Shown one piece after another: positions 55,713-63,981 of a stretch of DNA of 64,000 nt. The notes under the pieces were generated by a model. It worked only from the letters and a program-made list of their open reading frames with translations, had not been told where the DNA came from and ran no database searches. The translations under genes and the position numbers were made by a program. Origin of the DNA: Sutcliffiella horikoshii (GTDB lineage: Bacteria > Bacillota > Bacilli > Bacillales > Bacillaceae_I); NCBI RefSeq assembly GCF_021991925.1, contig NZ_RXZI01000001.1:496001-560000 (forward strand), read 5' to 3'. How positions within the stretch are numbered: position 1 is the first letter of the stretch; every line of letters begins with the position of its first letter.

Positions 55713-55846
55713 AGCTGTTGATTGGAGCACAGGACGAAGACTCCTGGGGGAGATAGCGATAGGTGGAGACCCCGCAGGCGAAGACGAGGAGGCTCTCGTC
55801 AGCCCCTAGGAAAGCGAAGCCCAGTGCGGAAAACAACAGCGGTGTT
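55713..55846 (+). repeat. GC-rich dyad repeat, copy A5 (between ftsA and ftsZ)
   Basis: Complete single module: AGCTGTTGATTGGAG (55713-55727), GAAGACTCCTGGGGG, GGAGACCCCGCAGG, GAGGAGGCTCTCG, AGGAAAGCGAAGC and AACAACAGCGGTGTT (55832-55846). The ends are complementary (GCTGTTG/CAACAGC) and the centre contains CTCCTGGGGG/CCCCGCAGG pairing. It lies wholly between the ftsA stop and the ftsZ binding site, so it would be part of the ftsAZ mRNA. Confidence 0.85.
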
Positions 55847-55900
55847 CAACAGTTACTAACTTTAGCTTGCAAGTACTTTCGAGAAATAGGAGGAACAGTC

Positions 55901-57076
55901 ATGTTAGATTTTGATAACAGTATCGATCAATTAGCTACCATTAAAGTAATCGGAGTAGGTGGAGGCGGAAACAACGCTGTAAACCGTATGATAGAGCATG
56001 GTGTTCAAGGAGTGGAGTTCATTGCAGTCAACACGGATGCACAGGCTCTTAACCTATCAAAGGCAGAAGTGAAAATGCAAATCGGTGGCAAGTTAACTCG
56101 TGGACTTGGTGCAGGTGCTAATCCTGAAGTTGGCAAGAAAGCTGCCGAAGAAAGTAAAGAACAGTTGGAAGAAGTACTTAAAGGCGCGGACATGGTTTTC
56201 GTAACAGCTGGCATGGGTGGAGGTACTGGAACTGGTGCTGCACCTGTTATCGCACAGATTGCCCGCGACCTAGGAGCATTGACAGTGGGTGTTGTTACAA
56301 GACCATTCACTTTCGAAGGCCGTAAGCGTGCTACTCAAGCAGCAGGCGGTATCGCTTCCATGAAAGAAGCAGTAGATACATTAATCGTCATTCCTAACGA
56401 TCGCCTTCTTGAAATCGTGGATAAAAACACACCGATGCTTGAAGCGTTCCGTGAAGCAGATAACGTTCTACGCCAAGGTGTACAAGGTATCTCTGACCTA
56501 ATCGCTACTCCAGGATTAATCAACCTTGACTTTGCAGATGTAAAAACAATCATGTCCAACAAGGGATCCGCTTTGATGGGTATCGGTGTTGCAACTGGTG
56601 AAAACCGTGCAGCGGAAGCAGCGAAAAAAGCTGTATCTTCCCCGCTACTTGAAACATCCATCGATGGAGCTCAAGGTGTACTTATGAATATTACCGGTGG
56701 AACGAACCTTAGTCTTTATGAAGTACAAGAGGCTGCAGATATCGTAGCGTCTGCTTCCGATCAAGAAGTGAACATGATTTTCGGTTCCGTTATTAACGAG
56801 AACCTTAAAGATGAAATCGTTGTTACGGTAATTGCTACTGGTTTCAGTGAAGCTGAAATCAACCACACAAAGCAAGGTGCACGTCCTGTTTTCGGCGCTC
56901 AAAAAGCACCTTCACAAAAACCGCAACAGCAGCAACGTGAAGTAAGACGTGAGGAGCCTGTTCACCAACACCAAGAACAGCAACAACAGGAACCACGCCG
57001 TCAACAACAGCCGCAACAACAAGAAGAAACGTTGGATATCCCAACTTTCCTACGTAATAGAAACCGCCGTCGCTAA
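55901..57076 (+). CDS. ftsZ: Cell division protein FtsZ
   Basis: Tubulin-like GTPase that forms the Z-ring. 391 aa. GTP-binding signature [15 protein letters not shown] (about 104), N-terminal [15 protein letters not shown] and the T7-loop segment [13 protein letters not shown] (about 205) are intact. A Gln-rich linker (about 330-375) precedes the conserved tail [14 protein letters not shown] that binds FtsA and SepF. ATAGGAGGAAC precedes ATG 55901; the longer frame from 55763 runs through the repeat and is spurious. Confidence 0.98.
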   Translation: MLDFDNSIDQLATIKVIGVGGGGNNAVNRMIEHGVQGVEFIAVNTDAQALNLSKAEVKMQIGGKLTRGLGAGANPEVGKKAAEESKEQLEEVLKGADMVFVTAGMGGGTGTGAAPVIAQIARDLGALTVGVVTRPFTFEGRKRATQAAGGIASMKEAVDTLIVIPNDRLLEIVDKNTPMLEAFREADNVLRQGVQGISDLIATPGLINLDFADVKTIMSNKGSALMGIGVATGENRAAEAAKKAVSSPLLETSIDGAQGVLMNITGGTNLSLYEVQEAADIVASASDQEVNMIFGSVINENLKDEIVVTVIATGFSEAEINHTKQGARPVFGAQKAPSQKPQQQQREVRREEPVHQHQEQQQQEPRRQQQPQQQEETLDIPTFLRNRNRRR

Positions 57077-57101
57077 TTTCATTAGCTCCCGGCTTCAATC
57101 A

Positions 57102-57148
57102 AAAGCACCAAACCATTGTAAGTGAAAAATGGTTTGGTGCTTATTTAT
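57102..57148 (+). terminator. Terminator of ftsAZ
   Basis: 15-bp perfect stem AAGCACCAAACCATT (57103-57117) / AATGGTTTGGTGCTT (57128-57142), followed by ATTTATTT. Confidence 0.93.
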
Positions 57149-57179
57149 TTAAGAATGTATCGTTTCTATTTCGAATACC

Positions 57180-57305
57180 GAAATATCACAATAACCCGTT
57201 AAAAAGTCACAATAACCCGTTAAAAAGTCACAATACCCTTTGAAAAAGTGACAATAACTACAGAAAAAGTTACAATCAGCCTTCGAAAAGTCACAATCCA
57301 AGTAT
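57180..57305. repeat. 21-bp tandem array 2 (core AAAAAGTCACAAT)
   Basis: Six units start at 57180, 57201, 57222, 57243, 57264 and 57285, each exactly 21 bp. Conserved half: AAAAAGTCACAAT (variants GTGACAAT and GTTACAAT); variable half of eight bases, first ATAACCCGTT-like then diverging. It lies between the ftsZ terminator and the spoIIGA promoter region. No ORF. Confidence 0.9.
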
Positions 57306-57411
57306 TTAAGCTATTTGTACAAGAACTAAAATCCTATATTCCCCCTCTCTTGTCCCCTCCGACAAATAAGCAAAAAAACCTTCAAAAATTGTATTCTACT
57401 ATCGGCAGGAA

Positions 57412-57444
57412 CTGACAGACTTTCTACTAGCAGTGATTTATACT
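57412..57444 (+). promoter_or_regulatory. Candidate spoIIG promoter
   Basis: CTGACA (57412-57417), an unusually long 21-bp spacer and TATACT (57439-57444). The B. subtilis spoIIG promoter is a Spo0A-activated sigma-A promoter with an abnormal 22-bp spacer, so the layout is suggestive. Clear 0A boxes were not identified. Confidence 0.4.
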
Positions 57445-57481
57445 AGTTTCAAATCTATAAGGTATAAATGAGGGACTTATT

Positions 57482-58411
57482 GTGACCGTATATTTAGATG
57501 CAATCTGGCTATTGAATTTCGGCTTTGATTTTCTGCTTTTAAAGATAACCGGTCTCATCCTGAAGCGACAGATTGTAACATGGAGGCTATTACTCGGGGC
57601 ATTCATCGGGTCATTGATTGTAGTTCTCATGTTCACCCCAGCGCAGGTTCTTGTTGCAAATCCTTTTGTGAAAATGCTCATCTCCCTTACCATTATCCTT
57701 GCAGCTTTCGGCTTTCACAGATTAAGGACATTTGTAGAAAACCTGACTGTTTTTTATGTAACCACCTTTGCAGTTGGAGGGGGCATGCTTGCTGTTCATT
57801 ATGCATTACAAGTGGATCAGCGTTTTGCAAATGAAACCATCGCAAGCCTTACAAGTGGACTTGGAGATCCAGTATCATGGCTCTTTGTCCTGATTGGTTT
57901 CCCGGTTCTTTTGTATCTATCTAAGAAGCAATTTCATGCAGTGGAAACAAGAAAATTTAAATATGATCAATTGGCCACCATTACCATTACAATCGAAAAG
58001 GATGTGATCACTTTACCAGGCTTATTGGATAGTGGAAACCAGCTTCTAGACCCCATCACTAAGACTCCTGTCATGATTGTGGAAGTGGCAGCTCTTCAAA
58101 CCTTCATCCCTGAAGAAATCATACAAGCTATGGATTCCATTGAACAAACACAAGGTTGGCCAACTTTTTCAGATGAAACCAGGTGGGTCGAGAGAATTAG
58201 AATCATCCCATACCGGGCAGTCGGTAAAGATACTACTTTAATGCTGGCAATCAAACCTGATAAGGCAGTCATTCATCATGATAATATGCGCTATGAAACA
58301 AGTAAATTCCTATTGGGACTCACTAAAACACAACTATCCTCAGAAGGAGACTACGTGTGTATTCTTCACCCTAAAATGTTACAGGGAGAAGTGGTGGGAC
58401 AGGTTTCATAA
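57482..58411 (+). CDS. spoIIGA: Sigma-E processing peptidase SpoIIGA
   Basis: Membrane aspartic-type protease that cleaves pro-sigma-E in the mother cell after a forespore signal. 309 aa: five N-terminal helices (about 1-150) and a cytosolic protease domain with the active-site motif LLDSGNQLLDP (about 180). Start is GTG 57482 with TGAGGGA upstream. It normally abuts sigE, but here a MITE-like element begins six bases after the stop. Confidence 0.95.
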   Translation: MTVYLDAIWLLNFGFDFLLLKITGLILKRQIVTWRLLLGAFIGSLIVVLMFTPAQVLVANPFVKMLISLTIILAAFGFHRLRTFVENLTVFYVTTFAVGGGMLAVHYALQVDQRFANETIASLTSGLGDPVSWLFVLIGFPVLLYLSKKQFHAVETRKFKYDQLATITITIEKDVITLPGLLDSGNQLLDPITKTPVMIVEVAALQTFIPEEIIQAMDSIEQTQGWPTFSDETRWVERIRIIPYRAVGKDTTLMLAIKPDKAVIHHDNMRYETSKFLLGLTKTQLSSEGDYVCILHPKMLQGEVVGQVS

Positions 58412-58416
58412 AGAGA

Positions 58417-58556
58417 GGCTGTTTTCTATATTCCATGTCATTCGTTATATTGCTTACTGTCGTGCTCTTTTCCTTGTGTGCTAAGAAGACTACTTGCATT
58501 ATCACGACTTTGGAAGGAAAAGCATGTGAATAGCCACAACCATTGGAAAAAGAGCC
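58417..58556. mobile_element. MITE-like element B2 between spoIIGA and sigE
   Basis: 140 bp bounded by GGCT-GTTTTC on the left and GAAAAAGAGCC on the right. The right end, read inward, is GGCTCTTTTTCC then GGTTGTGGCTATTCA, like the right end of the element at 19460-19641. The internal TGTCGTGCTCTTTTCC is shared too. It carries no ORF; the sigE-frame extension through it is spurious. Confidence 0.6.
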
Positions 58557-58582
58557 TAAAGATAATAAAAGGAGGAGTTATT

Positions 58583-59302
58583 TTGGGGAAGCTAAAAATA
58601 AAAGTCACTTATTTATGGTACAAATTATTGATCAAGCTGGGATTAAAGACAGATGAAATTTATTATATTGGTGGTAGTGAAGCGTTGCCACCCCCTTTGT
58701 CAAAGGAAGAGGAAGCACACTTGCTCATAAAGTTGCCAAATGGCGATCAAGCAGCAAGGTCCATCCTTATTGAAAGAAATCTCAGACTTGTCGTCTATAT
58801 TGCAAGAAAGTTTGAGAATACCGGGATCAATATCGAGGATCTAATTAGTATCGGGACAATCGGACTTATTAAAGCTGTTAATACATTTAATCCAGAGAAA
58901 AAGATTAAATTGGCTACGTACGCCTCAAGATGCATTGAGAACGAGATTTTAATGTACTTAAGGAGGAATAATAAGGTTCGTTCGGAAGTGTCTTTTGATG
59001 AACCTTTGAATATTGACTGGGACGGCAACGAACTGCTGTTATCAGATGTTCTTGGTACAGAGGAGGACATCATCACAAAAGATTTGGAGGCAAACGTAGA
59101 CCGAAAACTTCTTTTAAAAGCCCTTGAACAATTGAATGATAGGGAGAAACAGATTATGGAACTTCGTTTCGGACTCATCGGTGGAGAAGAAAAAACCCAA
59201 AAGGATGTAGCGGATATGTTAGGTATATCGCAATCATACATATCCAGATTGGAAAAACGGATCATTAAAAGACTAAGAAAAGAATTCAATAAAATGGTAT
59301 AA
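58583..59302 (+). CDS. sigE: RNA polymerase sigma-E factor (pro-form)
   Basis: First mother-cell sigma factor of sporulation. 239 aa, the same as B. subtilis. The N-terminal pro-sequence (about residues 1-27, amphipathic [17 protein letters not shown]) holds it at the membrane until SpoIIGA cleaves before YYIGG. Regions 2 ([30 protein letters not shown]) and 4 ([20 protein letters not shown]) are intact. Start is TTG 58583 behind AAGGAGG, with the frame open farther upstream. Confidence 0.96.
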   Translation: MGKLKIKVTYLWYKLLIKLGLKTDEIYYIGGSEALPPPLSKEEEAHLLIKLPNGDQAARSILIERNLRLVVYIARKFENTGINIEDLISIGTIGLIKAVNTFNPEKKIKLATYASRCIENEILMYLRRNNKVRSEVSFDEPLNIDWDGNELLLSDVLGTEEDIITKDLEANVDRKLLLKALEQLNDREKQIMELRFGLIGGEEKTQKDVADMLGISQSYISRLEKRIIKRLRKEFNKMV

Positions 59303-59354
59303 AAATTTTTAGAGCAATTTTATCAATAATGATAAGGATTGAGAATATTTGTCA

Positions 59355-59384
59355 GAATAGATAGATTTCTGGATATGCATATTT
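59355..59384 (+). promoter_or_regulatory. Candidate forespore promoter of sigG
   Basis: GAATA (59355-59359), 18-bp spacer, CATATTT (59378-59384). It matches the sigma-G consensus GHATR-N18-CATNHTA except the last base. sigG is transcribed by sigma-F and sigma-G in B. subtilis. Confidence 0.55.
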
Positions 59385-59418
59385 TTCCCTCCTGAGGAGA
59401 TACTTAACTCTGAACAGC

Positions 59419-59441
59419 AACTCCTGTTAGGAGGGGAAAGA
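59419..59441 (+). promoter_or_regulatory. Hairpin sequestering the sigG ribosome-binding site
   Basis: CTCCT (59421-59425), GTT loop, AGGAG (59429-59433). The right arm is the Shine-Dalgarno sequence of sigG, eight bases before the ATG. A leader hairpin that lowers sigG translation is known in B. subtilis. Confidence 0.7.
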
Positions 59442-60221
59442 ATGACACGTAATAAGGTTGAAATTTGCGGAGTGGACACTTCAAAACTTCCTGTTCTTAA
59501 AAATGAAGAAATGCGGAAGTTATTTCGTGAAATGCAAAGTGGTGAACTCTCCGCTCGTGAAAAGCTTGTGAATGGGAATTTGAGGCTCGTATTAAGTGTT
59601 ATTCAACGGTTTAATAACCGTGGAGAATTTGTCGATGACTTATTTCAAGTAGGATGTATTGGATTGATGAAATCCATTGATAACTTTGATTTAGGTCAAA
59701 ATGTAAAGTTTTCTACATATGCAGTGCCGATGATCATCGGGGAAATCAGACGTTATTTACGTGATAATAACCCGATAAGAGTATCGAGGTCGTTGCGTGA
59801 TATTGCCTACAAGGCGTTGCAAGTGAGAGAAAGATTGATGAGTGAAACATCGAGGGAACCGACAGCCGAGGAAATTTCAAAAGTGTTGGAAGTGCCACAT
59901 GAAGAAATTGTTTTCGCGCTTGACGCCATTCAGGATCCTGTCTCACTTTTCGAACCGATCTATAACGATGGTGGAGACCCCATCTATGTATTGGATCAAA
60001 TCAGTGATGAAAAGAATAAAGATATCCAATGGATAGAAGAAATCGCTTTAAAAGAAGGCATGAGGCGATTGAATGACAGGGAAAAGCTCATTTTGAGAAA
60101 GCGGTTCTTTCAAGGAAAAACACAGATGGAAGTTGCTGATGAAATCGGAATATCGCAAGCTCAAGTATCTCGCCTTGAAAAGGCGGCAATCAAGCAAATG
60201 AATAAAAATATCCAAAGCTAA
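59442..60221 (+). CDS. sigG: RNA polymerase sigma-G factor
   Basis: Late forespore sigma factor. 259 aa. Starts MTRNKVEICGVDTSKLPVL. Region 2 (LRLVLSVIQRFNNRGEFVDDLFQVG, KFSTYAVPMIIGEIRRYLRD), region 3 and region 4 (TQMEVADEIGISQAQVSRLEKAA) are complete. Translation start ATG 59442 lies behind AGGAGGGG, which is inside a small hairpin. Terminator downstream; ylmC follows without the ABC gene ylmA known from B. subtilis. Confidence 0.97.
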   Translation: MTRNKVEICGVDTSKLPVLKNEEMRKLFREMQSGELSAREKLVNGNLRLVLSVIQRFNNRGEFVDDLFQVGCIGLMKSIDNFDLGQNVKFSTYAVPMIIGEIRRYLRDNNPIRVSRSLRDIAYKALQVRERLMSETSREPTAEEISKVLEVPHEEIVFALDAIQDPVSLFEPIYNDGGDPIYVLDQISDEKNKDIQWIEEIALKEGMRRLNDREKLILRKRFFQGKTQMEVADEIGISQAQVSRLEKAAIKQMNKNIQS

Positions 60222-60237
60222 ACCAGGATAATATAAA

Positions 60238-60279
60238 GAAAAGAGCCAGTATCCAAAATGGGAAACTGGTTCTTTTTTT
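60238..60279 (+). terminator. Terminator of sigG
   Basis: AAGAGCCAGT (60241-60250) / ACTGGTTCTT (60265-60274), one G-T pair, then TTTTT. Confidence 0.88.
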
Positions 60280-60421
60280 CGGACAAGCTGAAATTATTAA
60301 GTGGATATCAATACCTTCTTGATGTTATCGACAGATTACTGAAACTATTTCAATTTCCCTTCATGAAGAAGCAGTCAACTATCATATAGTTTAATATGAT
60401 GGATAAAATGGGGGAATGGCA

Positions 60422-60682
60422 ATGGTGAAAATATCAGATTTCCAGATGAAAGATGTTGTCAGTGTGTCAGATGGGAAGAAGCTTGGAAATATCGGTGATA
60501 TCGACATTAACTTAACCAATGGCAAAATAGAGGCCATTATCATAACAGGCGGGGGAAGGATGCTTGGTTTCTTTGGAAAAGACGAGGAAGTAGTCATTCC
60601 ATGGCGTAATATTGTTAAAATTGGTGCAGATGTGATACTTGTTCGTTATCAAACGAAGGTGGAAACTGCTTATGAAGAATAA
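60422..60682 (+). CDS. ylmC: PRC-barrel protein YlmC/YmxH family
   Basis: 86 aa, one PRC-barrel domain: MKDVVSVSDGKKLGNIGDIDINLTNGKIEAIII and GKDEEVVIPWRNIVKIGADVILV. Function unknown; YlmC/YmxH proteins occur only in endospore formers. GGGGG (60410-60414) is too near ATG 60416 and fits ATG 60422. Confidence 0.88.
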   Translation: MVKISDFQMKDVVSVSDGKKLGNIGDIDINLTNGKIEAIIITGGGRMLGFFGKDEEVVIPWRNIVKIGADVILVRYQTKVETAYEE

Positions 60683-60787
60683 AACGCGAAAAAAGCTGTC
60701 GAATCATACAATATAATTCAATGTTAGTAGAAAAATGTGGTACAATATGAAGGAATATCAGCGTAACCAATAAAGAAGGTGTCGACT

Positions 60788-61621
60788 ATGACAGAGCCAT
60801 TTGTTCTGGAAAATGAACAAACATTGTCCCTCCATAAATGGAAGAAGCTTCAACCAAACTTGGTTGTCGGCTTTACTACTAAAAACGGAGGAATCAGTGA
60901 AGGACATTATAATACACTGAATATGGGCTTGCATGTAAAGGATTCTCAAGATGCAGTATATCAGAACAAAAAGACTGTGGCTGAATTGCTGAACATGCCC
61001 ACCGAGAATTGGGTGGGCTGTGATCAAACCCATGAAGATAATATTGTGAAAGTAGACGAGTCATATAAAGGCAAAGGCGTATTTTCATACGATACTGCAT
61101 TGACAGGAACGGATGGCATCTACACAGACAGAGAGGACATATTGCTTACTCTTTGCTTTGCAGATTGTGTACCATTGTATTTTTTTGCCCCGGATCATTC
61201 CATAGTAGGGATTGCACATGCAGGTTGGAAAGGTACGGTAAAAAATATAGCGGGAAAGATGATCAAGTTATGGAAGTCGGAAGGAATAAAGGAAGATTCT
61301 ATACTTGTGGCAATAGGGCCTTCCATTTCTGCAGAAGCTTATGTAGTGGATCACTTTGTTGTAAATAAGGTGAAAGATGTCCTTCCAACTATCAATCAGG
61401 ACAAGTACATGAAGGAAGTGTCCGAGGGGCAGTTTGCATTAGATTTAAAAAGAGTAAATTATGAACTTCTTGTGCAGGCAGGGGTCAAAGACGAAAACAT
61501 ACTTTCCAGCTCTTTTTGTACAAGCAGGGCGGATTCTTTATTCTTTTCCCACCGACGTGATAAAGGCAATACTGGAAGAATGATGAGCTTCATCGGTTTG
61601 AAAGGGGCGAATCGAAAATGA
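60788..61621 (+). CDS. pgeF: YlmD, peptidoglycan editing factor PgeF / multicopper-like purine nucleosidase family
   Basis: 277 aa of the YfiH/LACC1 family. Metal-site motifs: CFADCVPLYFF (about 122), GIAHAGWKGTVKNI (about 141) and the C-terminal HRRDKGNTGRM. Family members have purine nucleoside phosphorylase-type activity, and E. coli PgeF prevents misincorporation of L-Ser in peptidoglycan precursors. The frame opens with GTG at 60779, but AAGGTG supports ATG 60788. ATGA overlap with ylmE. Confidence 0.9.
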   Translation: MTEPFVLENEQTLSLHKWKKLQPNLVVGFTTKNGGISEGHYNTLNMGLHVKDSQDAVYQNKKTVAELLNMPTENWVGCDQTHEDNIVKVDESYKGKGVFSYDTALTGTDGIYTDREDILLTLCFADCVPLYFFAPDHSIVGIAHAGWKGTVKNIAGKMIKLWKSEGIKEDSILVAIGPSISAEAYVVDHFVVNKVKDVLPTINQDKYMKEVSEGQFALDLKRVNYELLVQAGVKDENILSSSFCTSRADSLFFSHRRDKGNTGRMMSFIGLKGANRK

Positions 61622-62307
61622 GCATTCTGGATTCGGTTGAAAATAATCTGGAAACGATTCAAAAAAACATTCGTGATGTGTGTGAAAATGTGGGTCGTTC
61701 CCCTGAGGAAATAAATATCATTGCAGTTACTAAGTATGTGTCAGCTGACAGGGCGAAAGAAGCTGTAAAGGCCGGGGTACATCACCTTGGAGAAAATAGG
61801 GACGATGGATTACTTGAGAAATGGGAGGTGCTTTCCAATAAAGCAACCTGGCATTTTATCGGGACATTACAATCCAAAAAAGTAAAGAAAATCATCGATA
61901 AAGTGGAGTATATCCATTCCTTAGATCGCGAATCACTCGCGGAAGAGATACATAAACGTACAGAAAAAACCGTAAAATGTTTTATTCAAGTGAACGTTTC
62001 AGGAGAGGACTCCAAGCATGGATTGCCAAAGGAAGAAGCGTTGGCATTTGTCCGAAAACTAGAAAAATACACTAGTATCCAGGTGGTTGGATTAATGACG
62101 ATGGCACCTTACACCGACGATGAAGCAGAAATAAGAAATTGCTTTCGTGAGTTAAAAACACTGCAGGGTCACATCCAGGAAATGAACCTTCCATATGCAC
62201 CATGTAAAGAATTGTCAATGGGAATGTCCAACGACTATAGAATAGCGATTGAAGAAGGTGCCACCTTTATCCGAATTGGAAGTGCGCTTGTTGGAAACGA
62301 ACAATAA
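61618..62307 (+). CDS. ylmE: Pyridoxal-phosphate homeostasis protein YlmE (YggS family)
   Basis: 229 aa PLP-binding TIM-barrel protein. PLP-lysine in IAVTKYVS (about residue 38), HFIGTLQSKK (about 81), SLDRESLAEEI, LSMGMSNDY and the C-terminal FIRIGSALVG phosphate loop are conserved. It overlaps ylmD by four bases (ATGA), so expression is coupled. In many Gram-positives it sits before sepF. Confidence 0.94.
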   Translation: MSILDSVENNLETIQKNIRDVCENVGRSPEEINIIAVTKYVSADRAKEAVKAGVHHLGENRDDGLLEKWEVLSNKATWHFIGTLQSKKVKKIIDKVEYIHSLDRESLAEEIHKRTEKTVKCFIQVNVSGEDSKHGLPKEEALAFVRKLEKYTSIQVVGLMTMAPYTDDEAEIRNCFRELKTLQGHIQEMNLPYAPCKELSMGMSNDYRIAIEEGATFIRIGSALVGNEQ

Positions 62308-62323
62308 AGTGGAGGTGTAAGGT

Positions 62324-62785
62324 ATGACAATCAAATCTAAATTTAAAAGTTTTTTTGCTTTGGATGATGAAGAATATGAATACAAAGAAACAGATGCCTA
62401 TGAGGAAGAAGAGGTAATGGAAGAACCAAGAAGAACAAGATCGGGCACAACCCAACCAACAAAACAAAATGTTGTAAGCTTGCAAAGTGTTCAAAAAACA
62501 TCCAAAGTGGTTCTATATGAGCCAAGGTCTTACTCGGAAGCACAGGATGTTGCCGACCATCTGAAAAACCGGAGGGCAATCATTGTCAATCTTCAAAGGA
62601 TTGATATGGATCAGGCTAAGAGAATCGTGGACTTCCTCAGTGGCACCGTTTATGCCATAGGTGGGGATATTCAGCGAATCGGGCAGAATATTTTCCTATG
62701 CACCCCTGATAATGTGGATGTATCGGGATCCATTTCCGAGATTATGCAGCAAGAGCAAGAAAACTTTAGTGATAAGAGGTGGTAG
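62324..62785 (+). CDS. sepF: Cell division protein SepF
   Basis: 153 aa. N-terminal amphipathic membrane-binding helix ([13 protein letters not shown]), acidic linker with an Arg-rich patch (about 30-45) and the C-terminal SepF domain (about 62-145) with [13 protein letters not shown] and [21 protein letters not shown]. It binds the FtsZ tail and shapes septa. GGAGGTG precedes ATG 62324. Confidence 0.95.
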   Translation: MTIKSKFKSFFALDDEEYEYKETDAYEEEEVMEEPRRTRSGTTQPTKQNVVSLQSVQKTSKVVLYEPRSYSEAQDVADHLKNRRAIIVNLQRIDMDQAKRIVDFLSGTVYAIGGDIQRIGQNIFLCTPDNVDVSGSISEIMQQEQENFSDKRW

Positions 62786-62791
62786 GCATAA

Positions 62792-63061
62792 ATGTATATG
62801 TTTTTTAATTTACTTAATCAGTTAGTTTTTATTTACACAATCGCGTTAATCATCTATATTTTCATGTCTTGGTTCCCAGGTGCAAGAGAATCTTCATTTG
62901 GAAGAATTTTAGGGCGTATTTGCGAGCCTTACCTAGATATGTTCCGTAGAATCATTCCACCGCTGGGGATGATCGATATTTCTCCAATCGTAGCAATCTT
63001 TGTCTTACGCTATGCAGTATACGGTCTTCAAGCACTATTTCGTATGCTAGGTCTATACTAA
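62792..63061 (+). CDS. ylmG: YggT family membrane protein YlmG
   Basis: 89 aa with two helices and the YggT motifs MSWFPGARESS, EPYLDMFRRIIPPLGMIDISP. Implicated in division or septum organisation. It follows sepF after six bases; GAGGTGG supports ATG 62792. Confidence 0.93.
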   Translation: MYMFFNLLNQLVFIYTIALIIYIFMSWFPGARESSFGRILGRICEPYLDMFRRIIPPLGMIDISPIVAIFVLRYAVYGLQALFRMLGLY

Positions 63062-63068
63062 CCATAAA

Positions 63069-63112
63069 AGTAGGGAATCTCCTCAAGGCGGATTCCCTAT
63101 TTAACTTTTCTA
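63069..63112 (+). terminator. Terminator after ylmG
   Basis: TAGGGAATC (63071-63079) / GATTCCCTA (63091-63099), then TTTAACTTTT. Confidence 0.8.
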
Positions 63113-63128
63113 TGAGTAGAGTGATATT

Positions 63129-63902
63129 ATGAGTATTTATCAACATTTTCGTCAAGAAGAACATGATTTCATCGATCAGGTATTGGAATGGAAAGACACC
63201 GTGTTGGAGCAATATGCCCCAAAGCTTACGGACTTCCTTGATCCGCGCGAGCAAGATATTGTGAAAAGTGTCGTTGGAAACAATGATGAAGTGAATCTTG
63301 CATTTCACGGTGGAGCAGAAGGGGCGGAACGTAAACGTGCTTTACTATATCCACCTTATATTGAACCAACCATCGACGATTTTCAATTAAAATCGTTTCA
63401 GCTATCCTATCCCGATAAATTTGTACAGATTGAACATAGACAGGTACTTGGTTCATTAATGGGGATAGGATTGAAAAGAAGCAAGTTCGGAGATATTTAC
63501 TTTCATGATAAACATGTTCAGTTGGTTCTTGGGGCTGAGGTAAGTAAATTTGTCGAACTTCAACTACAAGAAGTGGGAAGAGTGAAGGTAACTCTTTCCG
63601 AAGTCCCACTTGACACCTTATTTGCGGCAGAATCCAGCTGGGAGGAGAAGTCAACAACAGCAGCATCCCTCCGGCTCGATGTCATGATAGCTTCCATTTA
63701 CAATCTGTCCAGACAAAAAGCTCAATTACTGATTGACGGGAAAAAAGTGAAGGTCAATTGGAGGCTTGTTGAGCAGACAGCTTTTGAATGTCAAGAAGGG
63801 GATATCCTTTCTGTAAGGGGATATGGTAGAAGTAAACTACTTACCCTTGATGGGAAAACAAAAAAAGATAAATGGAGAATTATTGTAGGAAAACAAAAAT
63901 AA
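63129..63902 (+). CDS. ylmH: S4-domain RNA-binding protein YlmH
   Basis: 257 aa with a central FolE-like/YlmH domain (LGSLMGIGLKRSKFGDIYFHD) and a C-terminal S4 domain (about 181-247: LRLDVMIASIYNLSRQKAQLLIDGKKVKVN). YlmH is reported to act in ribosome rescue or quality control in B. subtilis. Separated from ylmG by a terminator but co-directional, before divIVA. Confidence 0.94.
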   Translation: MSIYQHFRQEEHDFIDQVLEWKDTVLEQYAPKLTDFLDPREQDIVKSVVGNNDEVNLAFHGGAEGAERKRALLYPPYIEPTIDDFQLKSFQLSYPDKFVQIEHRQVLGSLMGIGLKRSKFGDIYFHDKHVQLVLGAEVSKFVELQLQEVGRVKVTLSEVPLDTLFAAESSWEEKSTTAASLRLDVMIASIYNLSRQKAQLLIDGKKVKVNWRLVEQTAFECQEGDILSVRGYGRSKLLTLDGKTKKDKWRIIVGKQK

Positions 63903-63981
63903 TTTATAGCTAGGCAGGAAAAATTGGATACCTGTCGAATAATGTTAAGTAATAGTAGAGATTTTAATGGAGGTGGCATCA

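Noticed and set aside
55763-55900. N-terminal extension of ftsZ
   Set aside because: It translates the dyad repeat; FtsZ begins at ATG 55901 behind a strong binding site.
58478-58582. N-terminal extension of sigE
   Set aside because: It translates the MITE-like element; the TTG at 58583 gives the exact family length and pro-sequence.
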